IMG/VR virus record: IMGVR_UViG_3300036852_000102
Location: 1-39,430 of that record
Source: a virus
Direction: 5' to 3' (one strand)
Length of the DNA stretch: 39,430 bases
Under the pieces are notes generated by a model. That model was not told where the DNA came from. It saw only the letters and a program-made list of their open reading frames with translations, and ran no database searches. This document shows, one piece after another, positions 20,738 to 29,055 of the stretch. Within the stretch, counting starts at the first letter, position 1; each line of letters starts with the position of its first letter. The translations under genes and the position numbers were made by a program.

Positions 20738-21045
20738 GTCACACGCCCCGTGATGACCAGCACCGGTTCAGAGTCGGCGCAGTACGGGCCAGCTTCCGAG
20801 GACAGGTGTAGCGAGCAGTCGTGCGTGAAGCCCTTGTAACTCGGCGACCACCAGGCGCGCTGGATGTTCACGCCGGTCATGATCTCGTCGGCGTCCCACG
20901 CGCTGACCCCCTGCGAGTCCAGCCGCGCGCGTACGGCCGCGCGCGCGTCCTCGGGCGCGGCGTCCTGGCCTTCGATGATCAGGATCGGATTCTCGACCTG
21001 GTCGTACACGGTGACGATCTCAGGTAGTTGATCAGGTTGGGTCAC
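20734..21045 (-). CDS. Hypothetical tail-region protein
   Basis: A 103-residue protein; GTG at 21045 overlaps the previous stop (GTGA). The same frame is open upstream, but that extension runs antiphase over the supported neighbour. It has an N-terminal beta segment (EIVTVYDQVENPILIIEGQ), an Ala/Arg-rich helix (PEDARAAVRARLDSQG) and a C-terminal part with two Cys and several Trp/Tyr. Position between tail proteins and lysin suggests a small tail-tip or lysin accessory protein. Family not recognised. Confidence 0.65.
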   Translation of the reverse strand: MTQPDQLPEIVTVYDQVENPILIIEGQDAAPEDARAAVRARLDSQGVSAWDADEIMTGVNIQRAWWSPSYKGFTHDCSLHLSSEAGPYCADSEPVLVITGRVT

Positions 21046-21548
21046 GCCAGTTCCCCTATCGCCAGAATCGAGTAAAAGTCGCCAGCCGCCGGAACGAACG
21101 GCGACGCGGCGCCGACGACGTTCCCGCCGTGGAAACGTATCGTGTCGATGACGCTCGCGCCCGGGGTCAGGAGGGCGAACGCGGTGTAGTGGTTGGCGGC
21201 CGACTGGTCGCGGATGCCGACGGAACACATGTTGCGGGGTGAGCCGGTCGCCCACGTCAGCGCGCCAGCCCCCGGCAGGGTGAACGTGTAGTTGCCGCTG
21301 CCGACCGTACTCGTCGAGCCGATCGACAAGCCGATGTTGAGTACCAGCAGCTTGCGCAGCTGCTGGTATGCGCCGAAGATCGTCCCGTTGCCGAGCGCCG
21401 GCGCCGAGCCGGACGACCCCCACGTCGACGTGTACGTAGACCACGGTTCGGTCAACGCCTTCAGCGCGTTCAGGATCTCCAGCCAGTCATTGCCGTCGGG
21501 CACCTGGCCGGACGTCAGCGTCGGGATCGTGCCGGTGTAGGCGGTCAC
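21042..21548 (-). CDS. Minor tail / tail-tip protein
   Basis: A 168-residue protein. GTG at 21548-21546 gives a GTGA overlap with the upstream tail protein and is preferred to a start seven codons earlier. The sequence is Gly/Ser/Thr-rich and beta-structured: YTGTIPTLTSGQVPDGNDWLEIL near the N-terminus is typical of phage tail-fibre attachment regions. A jelly-roll-like C-terminal domain follows (GNYTFTLPGAGALTW, HYTAFALLTPG, DTIRFHGGNVVG). It probably forms part of the receptor-binding tip. Confidence 0.75.
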   Translation of the reverse strand: MTAYTGTIPTLTSGQVPDGNDWLEILNALKALTEPWSTYTSTWGSSGSAPALGNGTIFGAYQQLRKLLVLNIGLSIGSTSTVGSGNYTFTLPGAGALTWATGSPRNMCSVGIRDQSAANHYTAFALLTPGASVIDTIRFHGGNVVGAASPFVPAAGDFYSILAIGELA

Positions 21549-23728
21549 AGCGCGATCGCCCCCGGCCACCAGAGCCGCACGGGTATGCCCGCGTTGTGCA
21601 CCTTGCGGACGCCGTTGACCGAGCGCGTCACGGTGAAAGTCTGCGGACTGCTCGCCCCGCTGATGTTCGTGACCGTCATCCGCTCGCCACCTATGTCAAG
21701 ATCGAAATTGACCGTACCGGTGACCCAGAGTACGCCGCTGGACGCCACGCTCACGCTCGTCGCAGTCGGGTCGGGCAGCGCGGCGGCGAGTGTCGAGGTG
21801 CGGTTGTCGAGCCGACCGCGGTTACCGGCACCGGCGATGGTGTACGCCTCGTACGGCCAGTACGGCGACATGTTGGCCGTGACCGACCAGACGCGCCGAC
21901 CCGCGATCGTCTCGGTGAAGCCGCGCCAGACGCTGTCGACGTCACCCTTGGCCGCCTGGCGCGGCGGGTTGCGCACCGTCGAGCGGTCGCCGAGACGCAC
22001 CGCCAGCCAGGCGCCGGCCAGGCCCGCGAGCGGTTGCTGGTGCAGATCCAGCCCGAACGACGGGTGGCGCTTACCCGGTGCGACTCCTTCGTGGACTGCC
22101 CAGCTGGCGCAGTTGAGTAGCATGCCGTCGGTCTGCACATTGGCGTCGATCTGGTCTTCGTACTCGCCCGCCAGCGCGACGTCCGTCGCGTCGGTGTACG
22201 TCGCCTCACCGCCGGTCGGCCGCGAGGCGGTGATCTTGTTCTTGCGCTTCTGGTCGTCGCGGGTCGGATCCCACGGCATGACCAACTCGCCGCCGGCGCC
22301 ATCGACGATCAGCCCGGCGGTCTGGTTGTAGAGCTGGCTCAACGCCCGGTACCGCGCGCGTCCGAGCGTGTCGTCCAGGATGCCGCGGTCGGTCTTCTCG
22401 ACGTCACGCAGTACGGGCATGAGCGCGTCGGCCGGCTGCGCGCCCATGCGCGCGCTCGTCGTCGCCGTGGCCGCGGCCACCGGCACGCCCTCCTCGTTAC
22501 ACAGCCGCACGACGCGCGCGTGCGCGTACTCACCCTGCCAGCCGTTGGCCGCCTGGTACAGATCGCCGAACGTGGCGTCGGTCGAGACGATCAGCCCGCC
22601 GAGTCCGACCGACACGCCAGCATTGTTGATCGTCCCGGACAGTGAGCCACTGTTTCCGGTCGGTCCGACGAAATTGGTCGGCGGGTCGGGCGAGCCGCTG
22701 ATCAGGTCTGTATCGGCCAACACGCCGTCGATCCATAACTCACTGGCGATGTTGAAGCCCGACTGTTCGAAGTGCACGCCGACCGTGTGCGCGTCGCCGT
22801 CGAAGATGCTGTAGGCATCCCCCGCGGCGGCCAGTGCGGAAGTGTACGAGCCGGTCACCTGTACGCCGGTGTTGGCCGGTGCGGTCGGGTCGAGCGTCGC
22901 GACGATCTTGAAACTCTTGTAGAAGACGACGCCGTCGGTGACGGCGGTCACGCCCGAGGTCTTCACGTCGAACAGCGTCACCGAGTGGATGCCCGGCGGG
23001 TCGGCGGGGATGCCGCGCGCCACGAACCAGAACCAGACGTCGTTCGCGCTGGCGATGGTCAGCTTCGCGCTGGTCGCCAGGCGCACGCCGACTTCCACGT
23101 CGAACGCGGTGAGGCCGGCCGTCCCGGGTAGGCCGTCGGCGCCGGCCGCCTGCGTCCCGGCGTCGTAGACGAGGTCAGGCTGCGTGCCGGTCAGGTCGAC
23201 CGCACGCGTCGCGTCCTGCCCCTCCTCCATGAGCCAGGCGGCCGAGATCGGCGCGGCGTTGGCCCCGAGCGCGGTACGACGCAGAGCCGTCTTCGCCGCC
23301 TTCTTGGCCTGGTTGAGCCGGGTGAACAGCCCCGCCGCATCGACGTGTGCCTGACACAGCATCGGCGTGCCGGCCGGCCAGTCGTCCACGATCGACGTCA
23401 GATACTGCACGGTACGTACGACAGTGCCGGCCGCTGTGCCGGCGTTCAGGGACAACCTGATGGGCAGCCCGACGTCGATGAACGGCCAGAGATCGGACTC
23501 CACGTTGTCCGAGGTGTACCGACCGGTCGGCGTGTTGTCGATCACGAACATCATCGACGATTCGCCTTCGCCCGCTTCGTCGGCTGACCCGGTGCTCCAC
23601 TGGAGCGGTTCGGCCGCCTGCCAGTCCGGCAGGATCGACTGCCAGGCATAGGTGTCCGGGTCAGCTGTGAGATCGGCACCCGGCGCGATCTCCAGTACGA
23701 TGCCCAGATCGTCCTCCGGCCAGGCCAC
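21545..23728 (-). CDS. Large minor tail protein with lectin-like insertion
   Basis: A 727-residue tail-tip protein. GTG at 23728 is one base after the tape-measure stop. The N-terminal 180 residues (DWQAAEPLQWSTGSADEAGEG, TPTGRYTSDN, PIRLSLNAG) and the region after about 420 (ADALMPVLRDVEKTDRGIL, LSQLYNQTAGLIVDG, FTETIAGRRVWSVTANMSPY) match the usual actinophage distal tail/minor tail protein plan. Between them, about 190-410, sits a beta-sandwich of concanavalin/LamG type (FDGDAHTVGVHFEQ, ELWIDGVLADTDLI, LGGLIVSTDATFGDLY). This would bind sugars on the host surface. Confidence 0.85.
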   Translation of the reverse strand: MAWPEDDLGIVLEIAPGADLTADPDTYAWQSILPDWQAAEPLQWSTGSADEAGEGESSMMFVIDNTPTGRYTSDNVESDLWPFIDVGLPIRLSLNAGTAAGTVVRTVQYLTSIVDDWPAGTPMLCQAHVDAAGLFTRLNQAKKAAKTALRRTALGANAAPISAAWLMEEGQDATRAVDLTGTQPDLVYDAGTQAAGADGLPGTAGLTAFDVEVGVRLATSAKLTIASANDVWFWFVARGIPADPPGIHSVTLFDVKTSGVTAVTDGVVFYKSFKIVATLDPTAPANTGVQVTGSYTSALAAAGDAYSIFDGDAHTVGVHFEQSGFNIASELWIDGVLADTDLISGSPDPPTNFVGPTGNSGSLSGTINNAGVSVGLGGLIVSTDATFGDLYQAANGWQGEYAHARVVRLCNEEGVPVAAATATTSARMGAQPADALMPVLRDVEKTDRGILDDTLGRARYRALSQLYNQTAGLIVDGAGGELVMPWDPTRDDQKRKNKITASRPTGGEATYTDATDVALAGEYEDQIDANVQTDGMLLNCASWAVHEGVAPGKRHPSFGLDLHQQPLAGLAGAWLAVRLGDRSTVRNPPRQAAKGDVDSVWRGFTETIAGRRVWSVTANMSPYWPYEAYTIAGAGNRGRLDNRTSTLAAALPDPTATSVSVASSGVLWVTGTVNFDLDIGGERMTVTNISGASSPQTFTVTRSVNGVRKVHNAGIPVRLWWPGAIAL

Positions 23729-23729
23729 G

Positions 23730-26069
23730 TCAGACCCCCACCAGTGCGGTCGTGTCCCCGCCCGAGTGGCGCACCGTCTTGCGTACGCCGCGCATCACGC
23801 CGGTACCGGTGAACACGACGGTGAGCGTCCCGCCGTCGCCACCCCCGCGACCGGTCGCGCGCGCCTGCTCGATCAGCTTGACCAGACGCGACTCCGGGAT
23901 CCCGTACTCGACCTCGCCGCCGTCGCCCATCACGACGGTACGGCCGCCCGCGGTCGGCTGGACGATCCCGCCCTGCGCGAGATGCGGGATCTGCGGGATG
24001 GTCGGGAAGTTCACCCCGGGCACCTTGTTCAGCCCGTTGATCGCCATGTCGATGAAGCTGATGAAATTGTTGATATACCCGATAGCGACATTGATCAGCT
24101 GTTTTGCGCCGTTCACCGCGTCGGTGAATGCGCCCTTGATCACGCTGCCAATGCCACGGAACACGCGCATCACCCCGTCACCGAAGGAGTGCAGCGCGCT
24201 GCCGGCCATCGAGATGAATGGATGCAGGTTCTTGTCCCAGAGCCACGTGATCACGCCCGCGATCGCGTGCACGATCGGCGCAATCGCCACGTTGTACAGC
24301 CAGGCGAAATTGCCTCCGAGTATGGCGAGCTGGCCGCCGATCGCGCGCAACACCGGCGCGAAGATCGACCGCCAGAGCCACATGCCCACCGCGCCGAGCG
24401 CACGCAGGATCTGCATCGTGCCGGCGATGAGCGGCGTGATCAACACCCGGAAAAAGAACACGAACAAGTGTGCGAACGACGAGACGATCCGGGCGATGAA
24501 GTTGAAGACGGCCGCGGCGCCGCGCCCGAACGGCACGAGAACCGAGTGCCAGAACCAGAGGAACGGCGCGGCGATGGCGCGCCCGGCGCTGACGAAGAAC
24601 CGCGTGAACGGGCCAGCGAACCAGGCGCCGACCCCCTTCATGAAGCTCCAGATGTGTTGCCAGATGCCGATGAAGAATCCGGAGATCGGCCGCCAGTACC
24701 GCACCAGTACGTAGGCGACGCCGATGATCGCCGCGATGATCGCCACAATCAACCCCAACGGGTTGGCGTTGGCCGCTACATCGAACTCCACCTGGGCCGC
24801 CGTGGCGGCCGTTATCGCGGGCACGAACAAGCGGTACAGCTCGACCGCCTGGCCGATGAAGCTCAGCACCGGACCCATGGCGATGCCGAGCGCGGCCAGC
24901 CCGACGACCCACTTCTGCGTGACCGGATCCAGCGCGGTGAACCAGTCCACCGCCTGACCAAGCTTGTCGATCAGCGGACCCAGCTGATCCAGGATGGTCG
25001 ACAGAGCGGGGGCCAGCTTGTCGCCGAGGCGCTGGGCGAACACGCTCGCCTTGACCTTGGTCTGTTCCCACTGGAATCCGGCTTTGTTGACCCCGGACGT
25101 GACCTCCTTGAACGCGGCGTCGGTCGTCCCAGCAGCTTTCCCCATCTGCTCCAATTTGGACTTGTAGTCTTTCGACTGCGAGCCTGCCAGCCCGAGCGCG
25201 ATCGTCTGGCCCTCGATCGACGAGATGTAATCCTGCAACGGCTTGCCGGTGCGCTTCGCCTCGGCGGTCAGGAGCTTGATCGCGCCGGCCAGGCCCAGCT
25301 GCTTCACCGCGGCGGCGCCGGAGGTGAAGCCCTGCCGACGTAGCGCGCGCTCGGCGTCTGTGGTCGGCGCCATGAGGGACTGGAGCGCGCCGCGCAGCTG
25401 CGTCGACACCTCGGACGCGTGGCCGGTCACGCCGGTGAAGGTCGCCATGGTGGCGAAGAGCTCCTCCTGCGTGACGTTCAGGTTCTGCGCCAGCGGGACG
25501 ACCTGGCCGATGCTCGCCGCGAGCTCAGGGAACGTCGTCTGCCCGAGGCGCACCGTCAACAGGCCCAGGTCGGCGGCGTGCTGGATCGCCTCTTTGCTCG
25601 TGTCGTTGTACCCCTTCGTCACCGCGCTGGTCAGGTTGATCGCGTCGGTGGTGGTGGCCAACCCGGCAGCCGCCGCGCGCGCGTTGATCTCCAGGTCCTT
25701 GGCGGAGTCGGCCGTGTCGCCGAAGGCCGAGAGCACCTGGTACAGACCGCCGGCCAGGTTGTCCGTGGACTGGCCGGTCGCGATGGCCATGTCCTGCACG
25801 GCCGACTTCAGTTCGGTGACGCGCTTGGTGTTGCCCGGGATCAGCGTCGCCACGTTGGCCATGGCGGTGTTGAACTGCTTCGAGCTGTTGAACGCCGCGA
25901 TGCCGATGCCGACCAGGGGGAGGGTAAGCCCGATAGACAGCCGGCTGCCCACCTTGCCCATCTTCTCGCCAGCGTCTTTGAACTTGTCTCTCGACCGGTC
26001 GATCTTGCGGTCGAACTCCGCGGTCTCGACGCCCATCTTGGCGACGATGCTGCCCACCTCGAAGCTCAT
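23730..26069 (-). CDS. Tape measure protein
   Basis: A 779-residue protein, the longest in the genome, placed right after the chaperone pair as expected. The N-terminal part (MSFEVGSIVAKMGVETAEFDRKIDRSRDKF) is a standard tape-measure start. Residues 30-330 follow the TP901/TMP core (TVRLGQTTFPELAASIGQVVPLA, GVTGHASEVSTQLRGALQSL), and the middle (400-650) holds several hydrophobic helices. The C-terminus carries GGRTVVMGDGGEVEYGIPESRL, the usual tail end. It sets tail length; at about 0.15 nm per residue the tail would be about 115 nm. ATG overlaps the frameshifted chaperone stop (ATGA). Confidence 0.95.
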   Translation of the reverse strand: MSFEVGSIVAKMGVETAEFDRKIDRSRDKFKDAGEKMGKVGSRLSIGLTLPLVGIGIAAFNSSKQFNTAMANVATLIPGNTKRVTELKSAVQDMAIATGQSTDNLAGGLYQVLSAFGDTADSAKDLEINARAAAAGLATTTDAINLTSAVTKGYNDTSKEAIQHAADLGLLTVRLGQTTFPELAASIGQVVPLAQNLNVTQEELFATMATFTGVTGHASEVSTQLRGALQSLMAPTTDAERALRRQGFTSGAAAVKQLGLAGAIKLLTAEAKRTGKPLQDYISSIEGQTIALGLAGSQSKDYKSKLEQMGKAAGTTDAAFKEVTSGVNKAGFQWEQTKVKASVFAQRLGDKLAPALSTILDQLGPLIDKLGQAVDWFTALDPVTQKWVVGLAALGIAMGPVLSFIGQAVELYRLFVPAITAATAAQVEFDVAANANPLGLIVAIIAAIIGVAYVLVRYWRPISGFFIGIWQHIWSFMKGVGAWFAGPFTRFFVSAGRAIAAPFLWFWHSVLVPFGRGAAAVFNFIARIVSSFAHLFVFFFRVLITPLIAGTMQILRALGAVGMWLWRSIFAPVLRAIGGQLAILGGNFAWLYNVAIAPIVHAIAGVITWLWDKNLHPFISMAGSALHSFGDGVMRVFRGIGSVIKGAFTDAVNGAKQLINVAIGYINNFISFIDMAINGLNKVPGVNFPTIPQIPHLAQGGIVQPTAGGRTVVMGDGGEVEYGIPESRLVKLIEQARATGRGGGDGGTLTVVFTGTGVMRGVRKTVRHSGGDTTALVGV

Positions 26070-26766
26070 GGCGTCACGCTATCCCCGCCGCGCTGAGGCG
26101 CCATGGCGCGACTCAGGCGTGTGTCGGCGTTGCAGAGCCCGGCCAGACGCACCTTGAGCCAGCGCCAGCTACGTCCGGCGAGTGCCCCGGGCGCACCGAC
26201 GTCGAAGCCGTACACGCTGTGCATGTCCGCCTCCACCTCCGCCCAGTGCGCCATGATCCCTTCCCACGTAGCGACCTCGCCTTTCAGCTTTGCTTCGACG
26301 CTGCGCGGGATCTCGTACCACTCGTAGAGGCCGGTCGCCGGGTCTTGCTCGCCCCGGCCGAACCGGTCGAGCGTCGCGCCGCCCGGTTCGTCGGGGCTGA
26401 GGCTTCCGGGCGACCGCCACCGGCCCAGTACTGCTCGGCCGCCGCGATGTTCGCCCCGATCCAGACGATGGCCGTCTGCCCGATCAGCTGCACCCGGGGC
26501 CAGCTGACCCCGTCGCTCAACAGTTCCTTGTACAGCGTCTCGCCAAGCGCCAGCTTGTAGATGTCGATCTCTTCGTCGTCGTCGAAATGCATCTTCGGAG
26601 GCGGGCCGGCCACCTCGCCGCCGGCCATCGTGATAGCGCCTCGACTCAGGAGTCGCTGGCAGTAGAGCCCGAACTCTGCCGTAGCGGGGGGCACGACGTA
26701 CACCTTGCCGCCCACGGGGAGCGACAAGGTGTCGTCGAAGAACTCGTCGAGATCCTGAAAGGCCAT
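26066..26766 (-). CDS. Frameshifted tail assembly chaperone (long product)
   Basis: The -1 frame relative to the 26284-26766 gene is open over its last part and continues to a TGA at 26068-26066, which overlaps the tape-measure ATG. Its translation (DEPGGATLDRFGRGEQDPA, LYEWYEIPRSVEAKLKGEV, WEGIMAHWAEVEADMHSVYG, RSWRWLKVRLAGL) looks like the second-frame domain of phage tail chaperones. A -1 shift somewhere before about 26390 would give a fusion of about 230 residues. The best slip site I can see is CCCGGAA at 26410-26404, which fits the X-XXY-YYZ pattern only partly. The shift is inferred from gene order and frame. Confidence 0.7.
26284..26766 (-). CDS. Tail assembly chaperone (short product)
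   Basis: A 160-residue protein beginning MAFQDLDEFFDDTLSLPVGGKVYVVPP, a start seen in tail chaperone proteins of actinophages. The body is helical (FGLYCQRLLSRGAITMAGG, DIYKLALGETLYKELLSDG). After about residue 120 the in-frame sequence becomes basic and low in complexity (TNRAARRSTGSAGASKTRR), as expected when the region is selected in the other frame. It coats the tape measure with the frameshifted product during tail assembly. ATG at 26766. Confidence 0.85.
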   Translation of the reverse strand: MAFQDLDEFFDDTLSLPVGGKVYVVPPATAEFGLYCQRLLSRGAITMAGGEVAGPPPKMHFDDDEEIDIYKLALGETLYKELLSDGVSWPRVQLIGQTAIVWIGANIAAAEQYWAGGGRPEASAPTNRAARRSTGSAGASKTRRPASTSGTRSRAASKQS

Positions 26767-26782
26767 CGCCAGGTACCGCCGA

Positions 26783-27544
26783 TCAGACGTACACGTAGGA
26801 GTCGGCAGAGCTGGTCGCGCTCGTACCGGTGGCGCTGGTCACCGTGACGTCGACCGTGCCGGCGGCGTGCGCCGGCGCAACCGCGGCGATGTGGTTTTCG
26901 TCGACCACGACGTAGCTGGTCGCGTTGGTCGCGCCGAACTTGACGCCGGCCGCGCCGCTGACCGCGACGAAGTGGGTGCCCACGATCGCCACCAGCGTCC
27001 CGCCGGCCGCGCCGCCAGTCGCCGGAGTGACCGAGGAAACGGTGGGCGCGGCCACCGGTACGGCTGCCGGGTTCGTGATCGCCGTCAGGCCGCCGGAGCC
27101 ACCTTTGAGCGAGAGCGTGATGGTGACCGCCTGCAAGGCCACGTTGTCACCACCATCGTCCGACCAGGTCACCTCGAAGAAACCCGAGTACGCCTCCGGC
27201 CCGCCGTCGCGGTCGTACCACCGCACGTTGGCCACCCCGTTCGAGCCGAACGCGTACGCGTTGGCCCGCAGCGCTTCCTGCGCCGTGTCGTAGTTGGTCG
27301 CGTCGGTCGGGTCGCGACGCCGGTTGACCTTGATCTCGGGCGCTGCGGTCAGGCCCGTCTTCGTCTGGCCCGTCCAGCCGCCGTCCTCGTAGTCTGAGTC
27401 GGACTGGAGCGTCGGCGTCACGTTCGGCTTGAAGTCGGTCATCCCGAACAGCGTTGTCCATACGGGGACGGCCACGGTGCCGGTGTTCACCTGCACCCGA
27501 AACTTGCGCTGGAGGGCAGTAACGTCGCTGCCGGTACCGGTCAT
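26783..27544 (-). CDS. Major tail protein with C-terminal Ig-like (IPT/TIG) domain
   Basis: A 253-residue tube protein. The N-terminal 155 residues (KFRVQVNTGTVAVPVWTTLFG, MTDFKPNVTPTLQSDSDYEDGGW, VRWYDRDGGPEAYSGFFEV) match the major tail protein fold of siphoviruses. After a short linker (about 165) an IPT/TIG Ig-like domain follows (PTVSSVTPATGGAAGGTLVAI, VKFGATNATSYVVVD, TVDVTVTSATGTS). Such C-terminal Ig-like domains decorate the tail surface and may bind host polysaccharides weakly. ATG overlaps the upstream stop (ATGA). It is expected to be abundant in virions. Confidence 0.9.
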   Translation of the reverse strand: MTGTGSDVTALQRKFRVQVNTGTVAVPVWTTLFGMTDFKPNVTPTLQSDSDYEDGGWTGQTKTGLTAAPEIKVNRRRDPTDATNYDTAQEALRANAYAFGSNGVANVRWYDRDGGPEAYSGFFEVTWSDDGGDNVALQAVTITLSLKGGSGGLTAITNPAAVPVAAPTVSSVTPATGGAAGGTLVAIVGTHFVAVSGAAGVKFGATNATSYVVVDENHIAAVAPAHAAGTVDVTVTSATGTSATSSADSYVYV

Positions 27545-27903
27545 CTGTTGATCTCCCTTGGGATCTGTATGGCAGCGACGAGCACGCCACTGGTCGCGCT
27601 GTAGTCGACGCGCACCTTGCCGTCGGTCTGGTTGTAGATGCTACGGGGAAACGTCGCCGTGATGACGCGCCCCGTCGTCGCGGCCAGCACAATTGCCAGG
27701 TCGCCGACCGCCTGACCGTCCACCACGGCGGCCGTGGTGATGGTCACGGTGCGGGTTGCGGCGTTCGTGTTCTGGAGCAGGAGCACCGTCGAGCCGTCGT
27801 TGACGAACTGGTGCCCGCCGGCCACGGCCGACGTCAGCGCCGCGTCAGCGACAGTCAGCCCGCCGCGGGCGGCGACCACGAGCGCCAGATCCGTGTACGC
27901 CAT
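27541..27903 (-). CDS. Head/tail decoration-like beta protein (paralogue of 33613-33993)
   Basis: A 120-residue beta-rich protein, ATG at 27903 with GGAG five bases upstream. Its pattern is strand-rich with a short NT-x-T core (TVLLLQNTNAATRTVTITTA, DLAIVLAATTGRVITATFPR, YNQTDGKVRVDYS). It resembles the protein at 33613-33993 in length and strand order, suggesting duplication of a decoration fold. Located between the tail terminator and the major tail protein, it may be a virion surface protein. Family name not known. Confidence 0.7.
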   Translation of the reverse strand: MAYTDLALVVAARGGLTVADAALTSAVAGGHQFVNDGSTVLLLQNTNAATRTVTITTAAVVDGQAVGDLAIVLAATTGRVITATFPRSIYNQTDGKVRVDYSATSGVLVAAIQIPREINR

Positions 27904-27905
27904 CG

Positions 27906-28349
27906 CTACTCCAGTCGCGCGCTCGGCCGCGGACACCGAACGTAGTAGTTGATCACACGCTCGTGCCGACCCAATTGATCCGGCCCAAGCGGTAGCTCGC
28001 TCTGCCAGTCGATCGCGCTGACGGCCACCTGATCGGGAGCTGTCCCCAGCACCGTCACGCCCAGCCCGTTCAGCGCGTCGAAGACGCCATCGCGCAGGTC
28101 GGCGGCCACGCCGGGTGACGTCGTTCCGCGCACCCGCACCTGCACGCCGATCGTGACGTCCTGTAGCCGCCCGTCGGCCGCGATCGGATAGTCGGTCAGA
28201 CAGACGATGCGCTCGGGCGACTGCGGGAGGTCGATCAACGTGATGGCCACGTCGCCTGCGGGAGGCGGCGCGCCGGGCGACCACGTGCCGACGCCGGCGG
28301 AGTCGAGCAGTTCGGCCAGGCCGGTCAACAGCTGCATGCCGAAGCTCAT
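27906..28349 (-). CDS. Tail terminator / completion protein
   Basis: A 147-residue protein. ATG at 28349 overlaps the HK97 gp10-like stop (ATGA). The same frame stays open upstream, but that extension lies antiphase over the gp10-like gene. It begins MSFGMQLLTGLAELLDSAGVGTW and has the strand and helix order of tail terminators (VAITLIDLPQSPERIVCLTD, VTIGVQVRVRGTTSP, VSAIDWQSELPLGPDQLGRHE, INYYVRC). Position and length both fit. It caps the tail tube and mediates joining to the head. Confidence 0.8.
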   Translation of the reverse strand: MSFGMQLLTGLAELLDSAGVGTWSPGAPPPAGDVAITLIDLPQSPERIVCLTDYPIAADGRLQDVTIGVQVRVRGTTSPGVAADLRDGVFDALNGLGVTVLGTAPDQVAVSAIDWQSELPLGPDQLGRHERVINYYVRCPRPSARLE

Positions 28350-28705
28350 GCGGTCACCCGGCGTTGCTGCTCGGCGATGATCCGGGCGCCCATGTCGCGG
28401 CTGGCTTCGAGCGGCACTTCGAGGTACTTCGCGTGGCGGCCGGGCGAATGCCGGTACGTCAGGTCTTCGTGCTGGCGGGCAGCGTACGGCGTGTCGTAGA
28501 CGACCCGCCGGGACAGCACGAGCGACCCAGGGCCGGCCGGCACCAGCGTGCCGGCGCGCTCCAACGTGCCCTCGTCGTGCGGCACGATCCGACGAGACTC
28601 TTCGAGTACGTGTTCGGCCCAGAGGTAGATGCCGCGGGCGGCCGCCTTGCGCATCGCCCGCTTCAGTTCTTCGCCATGCCAGGCGACCGTGGCTGCCTGC
28701 GCCAT
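28346..28705 (-). CDS. HK97 gp10-like neck protein
   Basis: A 119-residue protein with a strong GGAGG site before ATG 28705. It has the signature of gp10-like proteins: an N-terminal helix (LKRAMRKAAARGIYLWAEHV), SRRIVPHDEGTLERAGTL, then YDTPYAARQHEDLTYRHSPGRHAKYLE and a C-terminal helix (RDMGARIIAEQQRRV). The family sits in the neck between head and tail and guides tail joining. Length is typical. Confidence 0.9.
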   Translation of the reverse strand: MAQAATVAWHGEELKRAMRKAAARGIYLWAEHVLEESRRIVPHDEGTLERAGTLVPAGPGSLVLSRRVVYDTPYAARQHEDLTYRHSPGRHAKYLEVPLEASRDMGARIIAEQQRRVTA

Positions 28706-28731
28706 CCCGTCTCCTCCCGGCCGAGCGATCG

Positions 28732-29052
28732 TCAGATGAAAATGATCTCCAGATGGTCCGGCGTCGGCAGGCCGCCACCGTCGCGTCGCAGCGCTGCCAT
28801 CACTGTAGCGGTGCGCCCGTCCGGCAGGGTCGCCCTGCTCTCCGGCGGTACCGACGCGTCTAGCGAGCCGTACGCCGTGCCCTCGCTCAGGATCTGCGAG
28901 CCGGTCGAGTCGCGCACCATACGCCGCTTGTCGTCGAAGAACACGGCCAGCGCGTAGGCCGTCCCGTACACCTTCACGCCGGCGCCGGTCGTCCCGGCGT
29001 ACGGCTCGATCGTGATCGTGTGCACGAGCAGCGAAGGCGGGATCTCACCCAT
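28732..29052 (-). CDS. Head-tail stopper/adaptor
   Basis: A 106-residue protein with ATG at 29052. The beta-rich sequence (LLVHTITIEPYAGTTGAG, VYGTAYALAVFFDDKRRMV, SQILSEGTAYGSLDASVPPE, HLEIIFI) matches small head-closure or stopper proteins of siphoviruses. It follows the connector gene and precedes the gp10-like gene, as expected. It plugs the portal channel after packaging. Confidence 0.8.
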   Translation of the reverse strand: MGEIPPSLLVHTITIEPYAGTTGAGVKVYGTAYALAVFFDDKRRMVRDSTGSQILSEGTAYGSLDASVPPESRATLPDGRTATVMAALRRDGGGLPTPDHLEIIFI

Positions 29053-29055
29053 CGC

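Noticed and set aside
23652-25343. Very long plus-strand open frame opposite the tape measure gene
   Set aside because: It is an antisense shadow rich in Arg, His and Asp. The opposite strand encodes an unmistakable tape measure protein of normal length.
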